Source: Lachnospiraceae bacterium (GTDB lineage: Bacteria; Bacillota; Clostridia; Lachnospirales; Lachnospiraceae). From it: DNA of 38,140 bases. A program made the position numbers and the translations under genes. Positions 8,841 to 16,926 of this stretch are shown piece after piece. The notes beneath the pieces are model-generated. The model saw only the letters and a program-made list of their open reading frames with translations. It was not told the origin of the DNA and searched no databases. The DNA is taken from positions 1 through 38,140 of the forward strand of contig JAAWEL010000017.1 of the NCBI GenBank assembly GCA_022794255.1, given 5' to 3'. Position 1 is the first letter of the stretch. Each line of letters begins with the position of its first letter.

Positions 8841-11045
8841 GTGAGTTTAAAACAGTACAAGATTAAATGTGAGTATCGTTCACTGATTGACAATGTGGTA
8901 CAGGATTTTTATATTCCACTATTGAAAGAAGCAGTAATTTATAAAAGGGCAGTGGGATATTTTTCTTCGTCATCTCTGGTGGAGATTTCCAAGGGAATTG
9001 CAGAAATGGCGGTAAGGGGAGGAAAGATGCAAATCGTGGCATCTCCTTATTTATCAAAAGAGGACGTAGAAGCCATAAAAAGGGGGTATGAGGATAGACA
9101 GAAAATTATTGAAAATGCATTGCTGGTACAATTAAAAGAACCAGAGGATTATTATTCTCTTGAACGATTGAATTTACTTGCCTGCTTAATTTCACAAGGG
9201 ATTCTGGATATTCAGATAGCAGTTACTGAGGACAAGAATGAAATCGGGATGTATCATGAAAAGATGGGGATTATTGAAGATGCTGATGGAAATACAGTAG
9301 CTTTTTCCGGGTCAAATAATGAATCGGTTATGGGGATGTATATAAACTATGAAGCCATGGACGTTTTCCGAAGCTGGGGGGATTCCAATGAATTAGAGAG
9401 AGTAAGATTAAAGGAAAATGCTTTTCATTCCATATGGAATAACAGTGAACCCAATATAAAGGTTTTGCGGTTTTCAAAAGTAACAGATGTAATCATTGAG
9501 AGATACCGATGTAAAGCGCCGAACTTTGATATAGACCGGGAACAATTTGAGAGAAGATTGTTTCATTATTCCAGAGATATCAAGGAAGCGCCGGTTTTTG
9601 GGAAAGAAATTGCCAGGGCACGTGTGCCAGAGGATATTGTGTTGAGAAGTTACCAAAAGGATGCCATATCAATCTGGGTGGGGGAAAACTATCGCGGCAT
9701 TTTTGATATGGCCACAGGAACCGGTAAAACTTTGACAGGATTAGGGGCAGTTGCCAAATTATCAGAGGATTTAAATGATGATCTTGCCGTGATTATTGTA
9801 TGCCCTTATCAGCACCTGGTGGAACAGTGGGTGGAAGATATTGTAAGATTTCATATAAAACCAATTATCGGATATAGCAGTTCGCCGCAAAAGGACTGGA
9901 AGAAACGTTTGTCGCGGGCAGTGAGAGACCAAAAAATCAGGCAAGAAAAACGTTTTTTTTGCTTTATATGTACCAATGCCACATTTACTAATTCCATGGT
10001 TCAGGAGGAAATTGGGAAAATCCATTCTCCGATACTTTTGGTGGTGGATGAAGCCCATAATGTGGGAGCCGGAAGCTACAGGAAGCTTTTAGATGATCGT
10101 TTCTCCTACCGATTGGCTCTTTCTGCCACACTAGAGCGGCACCAGGATGAAGAAGGGACAGCATGGCTGTATAGCTTTTTTGGACGGAAATGTATTGAAT
10201 ATTCTTTGCAAAGAGCAATAGAAGAAGATAAACTGACCAGATATAAATATTATCCCATAGTAGTTTGTCTGACAGAGGAGGAATTGCGACAGTATGAACA
10301 AAAGTCATATGAAATGACCAAGTGTTTGACAAAGGGCAGGGATGGAAAGACTAAGTTGAACCGCAGGGGAGAAATTCTTGCATTAGAGCGGGCTCGTATT
10401 GTTGCAGGGGCAAGCCAAAAGCTTGATGCGTTGCGGGAACAGATGATTCCTTATGTAAAAGATAATAATATTCTTGTCTATTGCGGGGCAACCCGTGTTA
10501 TAGATGGAAAAGCAGACAATATAGCAGCAAAGGAAGAAGATATCCGCCAGATAGAAGCAGTGACAAGGATTTTGGGGAATGAACTTCACATGAGTGTGGC
10601 AAAATTTACATCCGAAGAGGACATGGAAACACGGGCTGTGATTAAGGAACAGTTTCAAAAGGGGGACAGGCTTCAGGCGATTGTGGCCATTAAATGTCTG
10701 GATGAGGGAGTTAATATTCCAGGGATACGGACAGCTTTTATTTTAGCAAGTACCACGAATCCAAAGGAATATATTCAACGGAGGGGGAGAGTTCTGAGGA
10801 AAGCAAAGAATAAACCATTTGCGGAAATCTATGATTTTGTGACGCTTCCAAGAAGATTGGACGCAGTATCTTCTTTGACCAGTGAACAGGCGCAGAGAGA
10901 TTTGTCCCTTGTTAAAAATGAATTGGCCAGATTAAAGGAATTTGGACGTCTGGCGATGAATTCCATGGAAGCAAATGATTGGATCTGGAATATACAGGAT
11001 GCGTATCATATTTTAGAGGATGATATTGAGGAAGAAGGGCTGTGA
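8841..11045 (+). CDS. PLD-nuclease / SF2 DEAH helicase fusion
   Basis: A 734-residue protein. The N-terminal part (about 1-230) has a phospholipase-D-type signature: H139 and K141 in MYHEKMGIIED, then FSGSNNES. The rest is a superfamily 2 helicase: ATGTGKT at residues 291-297, DEAH at 403-406, SAT motif LALSATLE, and motif VI QRRGRVLRKAKNK. PLD-helicase fusions are DNA-cutting or translocating enzymes in several defence systems. It starts with GTG at 8841, after GGGG AAGG sequence, 17 bases from sspA. With the next SMC-type ATPase and the 180-residue protein it forms a three-gene block where the Ssp executor genes (SspE or SspFGH) would sit; equating it with a particular SspF/G/H subunit is my inference. 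Confidence 0.82.
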   Translation: MSLKQYKIKCEYRSLIDNVVQDFYIPLLKEAVIYKRAVGYFSSSSLVEISKGIAEMAVRGGKMQIVASPYLSKEDVEAIKRGYEDRQKIIENALLVQLKEPEDYYSLERLNLLACLISQGILDIQIAVTEDKNEIGMYHEKMGIIEDADGNTVAFSGSNNESVMGMYINYEAMDVFRSWGDSNELERVRLKENAFHSIWNNSEPNIKVLRFSKVTDVIIERYRCKAPNFDIDREQFERRLFHYSRDIKEAPVFGKEIARARVPEDIVLRSYQKDAISIWVGENYRGIFDMATGTGKTLTGLGAVAKLSEDLNDDLAVIIVCPYQHLVEQWVEDIVRFHIKPIIGYSSSPQKDWKKRLSRAVRDQKIRQEKRFFCFICTNATFTNSMVQEEIGKIHSPILLVVDEAHNVGAGSYRKLLDDRFSYRLALSATLERHQDEEGTAWLYSFFGRKCIEYSLQRAIEEDKLTRYKYYPIVVCLTEEELRQYEQKSYEMTKCLTKGRDGKTKLNRRGEILALERARIVAGASQKLDALREQMIPYVKDNNILVYCGATRVIDGKADNIAAKEEDIRQIEAVTRILGNELHMSVAKFTSEEDMETRAVIKEQFQKGDRLQAIVAIKCLDEGVNIPGIRTAFILASTTNPKEYIQRRGRVLRKAKNKPFAEIYDFVTLPRRLDAVSSLTSEQAQRDLSLVKNELARLKEFGRLAMNSMEANDWIWNIQDAYHILEDDIEEEGL

Positions 11046-11047
11046 CT

Positions 11048-11212
11048 ATGGATGAAATTAGAATTGAGGACAAAGCAATAAGAAGATTAAAACGGAAAAT
11101 TGTTATTCAGGAGAATATGAATTTAAAGACAAGATCCAAGTCAGATAAAGAAATGATCGAATGGATAAAAAAACAGATAGAGGAGGAAGTACAATGCTAC
11201 TCCAATCAATAA
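11048..11212 (+). CDS. 54-residue charged microprotein between helicase and SMC genes
   Basis: A short frame starting ATG 11048, two bases after the helicase stop, and ending TAA 11210-11212. It overlaps the following SMC gene (start 11194) by 19 bases. The ribosome site AGGAAGAAGG lies in the end of the helicase gene. The product is basic in its first half (RRLKRK) and acidic amphipathic at the end (EWIKKQIEEEV). Without it there would be a 148-base hole in an otherwise gapless operon, and the tight junctions suggest translational coupling. No family is recognised; it could be a small adaptor or regulator of the helicase or the SMC ATPase. Confidence 0.6.
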   Translation: MDEIRIEDKAIRRLKRKIVIQENMNLKTRSKSDKEMIEWIKKQIEEEVQCYSNQ

Positions 11213-13188
11213 AATTGAAAAATTTTCGTCAATTTAGGAATGAGTCAATCGATTTTGCAGAAGGGACAGATGGAAAAAATGTTACCATCATCATTGGGGA
11301 AAATGGAACCGGTAAAACAACTTTTGCCCAGGCGTTTTTCTGGTGTCTTTATGGAGAAACGGAGTTTTCTGATAAATCAATGTTGAATAAGCTTGAGGTG
11401 GAGGAAATGAGGCCAGGTCAGGAAAAGCATGTTGAGGTGCAATTGAGGCTGCGGCATGGTGAGGTGGAATATACTTTGACTCGTGAGCAGATTTATCGCA
11501 AGGACTATTCAAATAAGGTAAAAGGAGATAATACGGTTTTTGATATAGCCAAAAAAGATACTACTGGAAATACTACATATGTGAAAAAATCTCTATGTGA
11601 GAGTGAGGTGAAAAGTATTCTGCCCAAAGAATTGTCCCGATATTTTTTCTTTGATGGGGAACGGATTGAGAAGATGAGCAAGGATATTTCTACGGGAAAG
11701 AAGGCTAATGATTTTGCAGAAGCAGTAAAAGGGATACTTGGTCTGGACGGAATGGACAAAGCAATACAACATCTGAATCCAAAATCAAAATACAGCGTAA
11801 TAGGCAATTATGAGGCAAGCTATAACTCACAAAGCAATGATAAGATTAAAGAATACACAGATACGATTGCTCAATGTAAGACGGAAATTGCGGCCATAGA
11901 GGCAAGAATTGAGGAATTAGATAGCGAGATAGAATCAGCGCAAGCCAGGAAAAGCGAAAAGACAAAAGAAATTAAGCAGTATGAGGAGGGGGAAAAGCTT
12001 CAAGAGCAGAAGGAAAAACTGATAAAAAAGATTTTGGATGCAGAGAAAGCTAAATCAGCGATTAACAAAATAATTTGTAATAATTTTAATGAAGGCTTGA
12101 GTTCATTTTTTTCTCGCAGGTTAGAACAGGAGGCATTAAAGCTATTATCGGAAAAGGATTTTTTAGGAAAAGATATTCCTTATATGCATGGAAAAACCAT
12201 AGAATATCTTTTAAAACAGAAAATCTGCATTTGTGGGACTCATTTAGATGAAGGGAGTATGGCATATAACAAGGTAAAAGAACTAATTGATTATCTGCCG
12301 CCGCAGTCTATCAGCACTACTATTAGTGATTTTAAAAAGGAGGCACGAAGGCGGGTTCATACAGGGCAGGATATTTATAATCAGATACAAGAAAATACTG
12401 CTTTAATAAGCCGACAAAAAGATGAGTTGGCAGAATTGCAAGACGAGTTAGAAGCTATAGAGAAAAAATTAAGTGGTGATGATGTAAGGACAAAGGTTCG
12501 TGCTATTAACCGTGATATTCAGATCTGCGATGAGACGATTCAAAAGGATAATAAAGAGAGGGATCAGAAACTGCAAGAAAAAGGGAAAAAGCAGAGCGAT
12601 ATGGAAAGGGCAGATACAAAACGCCGTAACCTTACTTTATTAGATGAAAATAATAAGAAAATTGAGACCTATAAAGCATATGCTCAAAAGATTTACCGCG
12701 AATTGCAGGAAGAATATAAAACAAGTGAGGCAGAAATCCGTGAACGTTTGCAAAAGACGATCAATGATATTTTTAAACAGATTTATGAGGGGGGATTATA
12801 TCTTACCATAGATGAAAAATATCATATCTCCGTCTATGCAACGGATTATGAGGGAGATGTGGAGACTTCAACAGCACAGAGTATTTCCGTGATTTTTGCT
12901 TTCATCACAGGTATTATTAAAATGGCACGGGATAATAGGAATGCTGCGGATGAAGATGCGCAGCTTCTCTCATCAGAGCCGTATCCTTTAGTTATGGATG
13001 CCCCCTTATCTGCTTTTGATAAAAGAAGAATCCAGACGATTTGTACAGCTTTGCCGGAAACAGCAGAGCAGGTGATTATATTTATTAAAGATACAGATGG
13101 GGAGTTGGCTGAGGGTTACATGGGAGAACGCATTGGAAGCAGACACCGATTCGAGAAGAGAAATGAGTTTGAGACTGTATTAATATAG
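11194..13188 (+). CDS. DndD-like SMC/Rad50-type ATPase
   Basis: A 664-residue AAA/ABC-type ATPase. It starts MLLQSIKLKNFRQF, has Walker A GENGTGKTT at residues 35-43, the FFFDGERIEKM segment typical of DndD proteins, long coiled coils at roughly 220-300 and 400-530 flanking a CIC zinc-hook-like turn, and Walker B PLVMDAPLSAFD with D602. DndD proteins are ATPases of double-strand phosphorothioation; similar proteins also occur as defence effectors. ATG 11194 is chosen because AGGAGG sits at 11181-11186; an upstream in-frame ATG at 11161 would bury that site. In an SspBCD setting it is more likely part of the restriction/executor module than a true DndD; that is inference. Confidence 0.78.
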   Translation: MLLQSIKLKNFRQFRNESIDFAEGTDGKNVTIIIGENGTGKTTFAQAFFWCLYGETEFSDKSMLNKLEVEEMRPGQEKHVEVQLRLRHGEVEYTLTREQIYRKDYSNKVKGDNTVFDIAKKDTTGNTTYVKKSLCESEVKSILPKELSRYFFFDGERIEKMSKDISTGKKANDFAEAVKGILGLDGMDKAIQHLNPKSKYSVIGNYEASYNSQSNDKIKEYTDTIAQCKTEIAAIEARIEELDSEIESAQARKSEKTKEIKQYEEGEKLQEQKEKLIKKILDAEKAKSAINKIICNNFNEGLSSFFSRRLEQEALKLLSEKDFLGKDIPYMHGKTIEYLLKQKICICGTHLDEGSMAYNKVKELIDYLPPQSISTTISDFKKEARRRVHTGQDIYNQIQENTALISRQKDELAELQDELEAIEKKLSGDDVRTKVRAINRDIQICDETIQKDNKERDQKLQEKGKKQSDMERADTKRRNLTLLDENNKKIETYKAYAQKIYRELQEEYKTSEAEIRERLQKTINDIFKQIYEGGLYLTIDEKYHISVYATDYEGDVETSTAQSISVIFAFITGIIKMARDNRNAADEDAQLLSSEPYPLVMDAPLSAFDKRRIQTICTALPETAEQVIIFIKDTDGELAEGYMGERIGSRHRFEKRNEFETVLI

Positions 13189-13202
13189 CGAGGAGAAATG
13201 CC

Positions 13203-13745
13203 ATGGAAATGTTCAGAAAGCAATATCGGTTCAGGGGCATACATGCCTTACGGGTCGATCAACTGACAAGTGTGTTTGATGGGGAAAGCAAAGCGAGCCT
13301 GTTTAAGAGAAATATTGATGTATATGTAAATGCCCCATTAGTAGGTTTCTTATATGGAAGAACAGCAGAAATTGATCACACAAAAAATCCTGAAACGAAC
13401 CAAGTGTATGGCGAGAATGTAATGGGAGATCGGGTAATGGCATCGGAAGAAGAACTTTTATTTAATTTTCGGCTGATTATGCTTCTAGATAACGAACATG
13501 AGCCGGATGAAAATAAACGAATCGATAAGGCATTTCGTTCTACAGGTGATGACCCGCAGGATGAAGCCCGGTTTGATAGCTATGTGAGAGGCGGTATTGA
13601 TGTGCTATATGAGAAGCTGATTGAAGGCGCATCAAAGCCGGATGAGTATATTGATAAATTATATGATTTTATAGAAGAATTTCAAGAACGTTTTAATTCA
13701 GAAATTTCGGATGATGATATTTTGCAGCTTTGTATTAAAGAGTAG
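13203..13745 (+). CDS. conserved-looking 180-residue protein of the defence operon, function unknown
   Basis: I do not recognise a named domain. The protein is soluble and acidic, with a basic start (MEMFRKQYRFRG) and an acidic helical end (DFIEEFQERF, SDDDILQLC). No signal peptide, membrane segment or nucleotide-binding motif is visible. AGGAG at 13190-13194 precedes ATG 13203; gaps of 14 and 15 bases to its neighbours place it firmly in the operon. It is not obviously DndE (which is shorter and basic). As partner of the PLD-helicase and the SMC ATPase it is a candidate third subunit of the executor module. Confidence 0.75.
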   Translation: MEMFRKQYRFRGIHALRVDQLTSVFDGESKASLFKRNIDVYVNAPLVGFLYGRTAEIDHTKNPETNQVYGENVMGDRVMASEEELLFNFRLIMLLDNEHEPDENKRIDKAFRSTGDDPQDEARFDSYVRGGIDVLYEKLIEGASKPDEYIDKLYDFIEEFQERFNSEISDDDILQLCIKE

Positions 13746-13760
13746 TCAGGAGTAAAATGA

Positions 13761-14921
13761 ATGGGAGTGGATAAAAGACAGGAAGCATTCGCAAGTTTAT
13801 TAGAACAAGCGGAAAAACAAGGATATGTGACGTTTGATTATATTATGGACTGTGCGGATAGAGGGAATCTTCCCATTCAGGATGTGGATTGGTTGTCAAA
13901 CGCCATAGTAACTCGGGGAATCTTGGTGTATGATGAGGAACCGGAACGTGCGCATAAGGCATCAGGGCAGGAGGAGGATTATGATGATTATGCGCAAAGT
14001 GATTATGATGATGTTTTTGAACGAGCAATAAAACTTGAACCTTCATTGAGACCTTTTATTTTAGCTGTGAAGGATATTGTGCCGCCGCAATATAAAGAAC
14101 TGAATCAATTAAAGTATCAGGTGAAAGAAGGAAATATTCATGCTAGAAATCGTATGATAGAAATGTATCTTCGGATGGCAGTTAAAATCGCCGTGCAGCG
14201 TGCAGAAACATATCAAATGGATATTGTGGATGCGATTGGCGAGGCTTGTGTCGGGCTGATAATTGCGGTCGATAAATATGATTCAGACAGTAACGGGTCA
14301 TTTATCTCCTATGCGTCCATGTGGATATTACAAAATTTAGCAAGAAAACAGCCAACACAAAGGCCATTGATGTACTACCCATTCCATAAAAAGGAACTTT
14401 ATTTTATGGCATTTCCTCTATTAAAAGATCAGGGTTGTGTGGAATGTAAGGAGATTTTTATATGTCCTCAGATACGAGAACAGCTATACAAAGAATTATC
14501 TTTTACAGATGAGCAGATAGAAGATGTTTTATCAGGGGCAATGCCATTTGATTCTTTTGAGGAATATTTATCTATGTTTTTGGAAAATAATCATGTTTTT
14601 CAAAAACATGAAAATATAGAAGATGAAATTGAGGAAGAAGAAATTGTGCCAAAAGAATTAATCGTAGAGAATAACGCGGATAAGGGCATTATAAGCCTAT
14701 CGATGCAGGAACAATTAAGGAGTGTCCTTGAAACATTGACAGAAAAAGAGAAAAAAGTATTAGGGTTACGATATGGATTGTTTGGAGGGAAAATAAAAAC
14801 TCTTGAAGAAATAGGAAAAGAATTTCACGTTACACGTGAGCGAGTGAGGCAAATTGAAACAAAAGCAATGCAGAAACTTAGCCAACCGTTTGTTGCCCGA
14901 AGGCTAAAGGATTATTTATAG
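13761..14921 (+). CDS. sigma-70-family protein embedded in the defence operon
   Basis: A 386-residue protein with the layout of a primary-type sigma factor. Residues about 8-55 resemble region 1.1. An acidic Asp/Tyr-rich linker follows (residues ~70-85). Region 2 is recognisable (ARNRMIEMYLRMAVKIA, GLIIAVDKYD, SFISYASMWILQN, then PLMYYPFHKKE where primary factors have a RxIRxPxH motif). A weak region 3 (LSFTDEQIEDVL, PFDSFEEYL) and an acidic insert (ENIEDEIEEEEIV) come next. Region 4 is well kept (LTEKEKKVLGLRYGLFGG, TLEEIGKEFHVTRERVRQIE). AGGAG at 13748-13752 serves ATG 13761. It may direct RNA polymerase to defence promoters, or be a sigma mimic that captures polymerase. It is the last gene before the terminator. 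Confidence 0.8.
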   Translation: MGVDKRQEAFASLLEQAEKQGYVTFDYIMDCADRGNLPIQDVDWLSNAIVTRGILVYDEEPERAHKASGQEEDYDDYAQSDYDDVFERAIKLEPSLRPFILAVKDIVPPQYKELNQLKYQVKEGNIHARNRMIEMYLRMAVKIAVQRAETYQMDIVDAIGEACVGLIIAVDKYDSDSNGSFISYASMWILQNLARKQPTQRPLMYYPFHKKELYFMAFPLLKDQGCVECKEIFICPQIREQLYKELSFTDEQIEDVLSGAMPFDSFEEYLSMFLENNHVFQKHENIEDEIEEEEIVPKELIVENNADKGIISLSMQEQLRSVLETLTEKEKKVLGLRYGLFGGKIKTLEEIGKEFHVTRERVRQIETKAMQKLSQPFVARRLKDYL

Positions 14922-15004
14922 TAAATGATAAATAGATTTGCTGTTTACCACAAATAAGTTTTTGAGAGGATGAAGAGTGTTTTGAAAGAAGAGTTGGTGA
15001 GAAA

Positions 15005-15032
15005 ACGAGAGCTGAATAGCTCTTGTTTTTTT
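15005..15032 (+). terminator. Rho-independent terminator of the main defence operon
   Basis: A nine-base stem (ACGAGAGCT pairing with AGCTCTTGT, one G-T pair) with loop GAAT is followed directly by seven T. It lies 84 bases after the sigma-like gene and before the promoter of the DndB-like gene. Confidence 0.8.
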
Positions 15033-15066
15033 GTAAAAAAATGTTTTTTGTTTAAAGTATGTTTTG

Positions 15067-15082
15067 GTATTGACAACAATAC
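15067..15082. promoter_or_regulatory. palindromic operator candidate over the -35 box
   Basis: GTATTG at 15067-15072 and CAATAC at 15077-15082 form a perfect six-base inverted repeat with a four-base centre. It overlaps the -35 hexamer, so a bound protein would block polymerase. Known DndB proteins act as transcriptional repressors, so autoregulation by the downstream product is a natural guess; the core differs from the TACG/CGTA half-sites described for DndB. Confidence 0.5.
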
Positions 15083-15098
15083 TGATGGGTGCTAAAAT
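15070..15098 (+). promoter_or_regulatory. promoter of the DndB-like gene
   Basis: A perfect -35 TTGACA at 15070-15075 and -10 TAAAAT at 15093-15098 with a 17-base spacer. It gives the DGQHR gene its own transcript, separate from the sulfur-modification genes. A palindrome overlaps the -35 box (separate entry). Confidence 0.8.
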
Positions 15099-15144
15099 TA
15101 TGGTAACTAAATATTGGGAGATTGGAATCATTGTGAGGTGATTT

Positions 15145-16416
15145 ATGGCAACAATCGGATGTATACGTGCCAGAATGGGAAATACGCCATATTATCTGGC
15201 GAAAATGCCGGTAGGACAGCTGATTGATAATGTAGGTATTGCCAAGGAACTTCCAGAATGGCCGGATATGAGTGCTGACGAGAAAATGCAGCGGGAATTT
15301 GATATCCGGCGTGTGGTAGAAGAAATGGTTCCCTATGTGGTAGAAGATCCGGATCGATTTTTTGGTAGCCTGATTATTGATATTTATTCTGGATATGAGG
15401 ACATTGTATTTGAATCCGTAGCAGAGGCAATACCTGGATTGCCTGCCGCATACCGAATGCCGATGAGAGATATGGGCTTCTTGACATTGCCGGGTAAAGA
15501 ACGTTTGATTGCCTTGGATGGGCAACACAGGCTTCTTGCGCTCCGTATCGGAATTAAGGGATTTATGGGAGTACCGGCAGGTGTAAAGATGACACCGGCA
15601 ATCAATAAGCTAGAGCCTCATCCGGAACTGGCAAATGAAGAAATCAGCGTGATTCTTGTAGAGCATACTGACACGAAGAAAATTCGTAAGATATTTAATA
15701 AGATCAACAAGTATGCGAAACAGACAAGCAGAGGAGATAATATCATTACAAGCGATGATGATATTTTTGCCGTGATTTCCAGAAGATTGATATCAGAAGG
15801 TGAACCTCTTGCTCCTATTAATGGCATCGAGTTGGTAAACTGGAAAAGTAATACACTTTCTTTGAGAAGTAAACAGTTAACCACGTTAAGCGCACTTTAT
15901 ACTATAGCAGACACTTTGCTTAAGGATAAGAAATTCTCTGCAAAGGCGCTGCCGAGAGAGGATGAGATTGAAAGTGCGTACAGAGAGGTATCTGATTTTT
16001 GGGGGATTTTGTTAAAAAATCTTGAAACCTTCCAAGAATATATTTGGCTGACACAGAATGGCCGGACGATATCCATTATGAGAGACAGTAATCTATTATG
16101 TAAGCCGATCACACAGATGGCTTTGGCTCATGTGGCAAGAATGGCGAAAAGTAAAGAACTGCCATGGTTAAGCATAGTGGAAAAACTGAATCAGGTTGAT
16201 TGGTCTTTTGACAATGAACTTTGGTATAATATTTTAGTGATAGGAAGCGCAAATAAAAAAATGATTACCGGTAAGGAATCGGTGAGAGGAGCCGGTATGG
16301 TGATTTCTTATTTGGTAATGGGGGATGAAATGGCAAAAGCGGAGATTGAAGATGTACGTACAATCATCAGAAATGCGAGGAATAATCCGAAGGAGCCGTT
16401 ACCGAAAAGGGTATAA
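15145..16416 (+). CDS. DndB-like DGQHR-domain protein
   Basis: A 423-residue protein with the family hallmark DGQHR at residues 125-129 (LIALDGQHRLLAL) and the downstream NKINKYAKQTSRGDNI segment typical of DndB/DGQHR proteins. DndB is the regulator of Dnd phosphorothioation; DGQHR homologues also occur in other defence loci. GAGGTGAT at 15133-15140 precedes ATG 15145. It is not normally part of SspABCD loci, so finding it beside an Ssp-type module, transcribed from its own promoter, is notable. It shares a transcript with the next small gene, 22 bases downstream. Confidence 0.82.
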   Translation: MATIGCIRARMGNTPYYLAKMPVGQLIDNVGIAKELPEWPDMSADEKMQREFDIRRVVEEMVPYVVEDPDRFFGSLIIDIYSGYEDIVFESVAEAIPGLPAAYRMPMRDMGFLTLPGKERLIALDGQHRLLALRIGIKGFMGVPAGVKMTPAINKLEPHPELANEEISVILVEHTDTKKIRKIFNKINKYAKQTSRGDNIITSDDDIFAVISRRLISEGEPLAPINGIELVNWKSNTLSLRSKQLTTLSALYTIADTLLKDKKFSAKALPREDEIESAYREVSDFWGILLKNLETFQEYIWLTQNGRTISIMRDSNLLCKPITQMALAHVARMAKSKELPWLSIVEKLNQVDWSFDNELWYNILVIGSANKKMITGKESVRGAGMVISYLVMGDEMAKAEIEDVRTIIRNARNNPKEPLPKRV

Positions 16417-16438
16417 CATACGGGGGTGAAGATGTCAA

Positions 16439-16690
16439 GTGGAAAAACAAAAAAATGAAGAAATTTTTGTTTATAGCCCGGAAGGGTATAAAGCTTTTAA
16501 ATTATGTTTCCGGGATAATAAAGAATTAGTAGTTGAGGTAAAAGGAAATAGCAGGAATGAGAAAAATCCAAAATATATTTATATACCTGCAGTTAATGTG
16601 ATAGATCAGATAACAGCTAGAATGAATTTTGCAGAACGAATGGCAGCATATAATATTTTAAGTGAAAGAATTAAAGAAAGTCAAGGTTAA
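16439..16690 (+). CDS. 83-residue partner of the DndB-like protein, function unknown
   Basis: A small protein starting GTG 16439, with GGGGGTGA at 16422-16429 as ribosome site. It shows a beta-rich first half (IFVYSPEGYKAFKLCFRDN, LVVEVKG) and a helical end (FAERMAAYNILSERI). No family recognised. It lies 22 bases after the DGQHR gene and ahead of a terminator, so the two form a unit. It could be an accessory or anti-repressor subunit; this is only a guess from position. Confidence 0.6.
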   Translation: MEKQKNEEIFVYSPEGYKAFKLCFRDNKELVVEVKGNSRNEKNPKYIYIPAVNVIDQITARMNFAERMAAYNILSERIKESQG

Positions 16691-16736
16691 AAGGATTCAT
16701 GAGCCGAGCGTAGTTCCATATAAGACGAGGACTCTT

Positions 16737-16797
16737 GCCGGAGTTGATTTCTACATTATTCTGAGAGAGGATAAGTAGGACAACTCCGGCTTTGTTT
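16737..16797 (+). terminator. terminator after the DndB-like unit
   Basis: A perfect ten-base stem, GCCGGAGTTG at 16737-16746 and CAACTCCGGC at 16781-16790, with a 34-base loop, followed by TTTGTTT. The large loop is unusual for a plain terminator and might hold a regulatory RNA fold. Confidence 0.6.
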
Positions 16798-16926
16798 CTT
16801 ATACTCATTTTTAAGAAGATTTTATAATATCGGATTTTAGTACAAAACAGATAAATGTGTTTTTTTATCAAAATTATTGAATCATAGATTTGCCATCGAA
16901 AGATGGTGGAAAGGGGAAAATTGATT

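Noticed and set aside
13203..13745. Assignment of the 180-residue protein as DndE
   Set aside because: DndE is shorter and basic; this protein is acidic and shows no DndE-like motif by eye.
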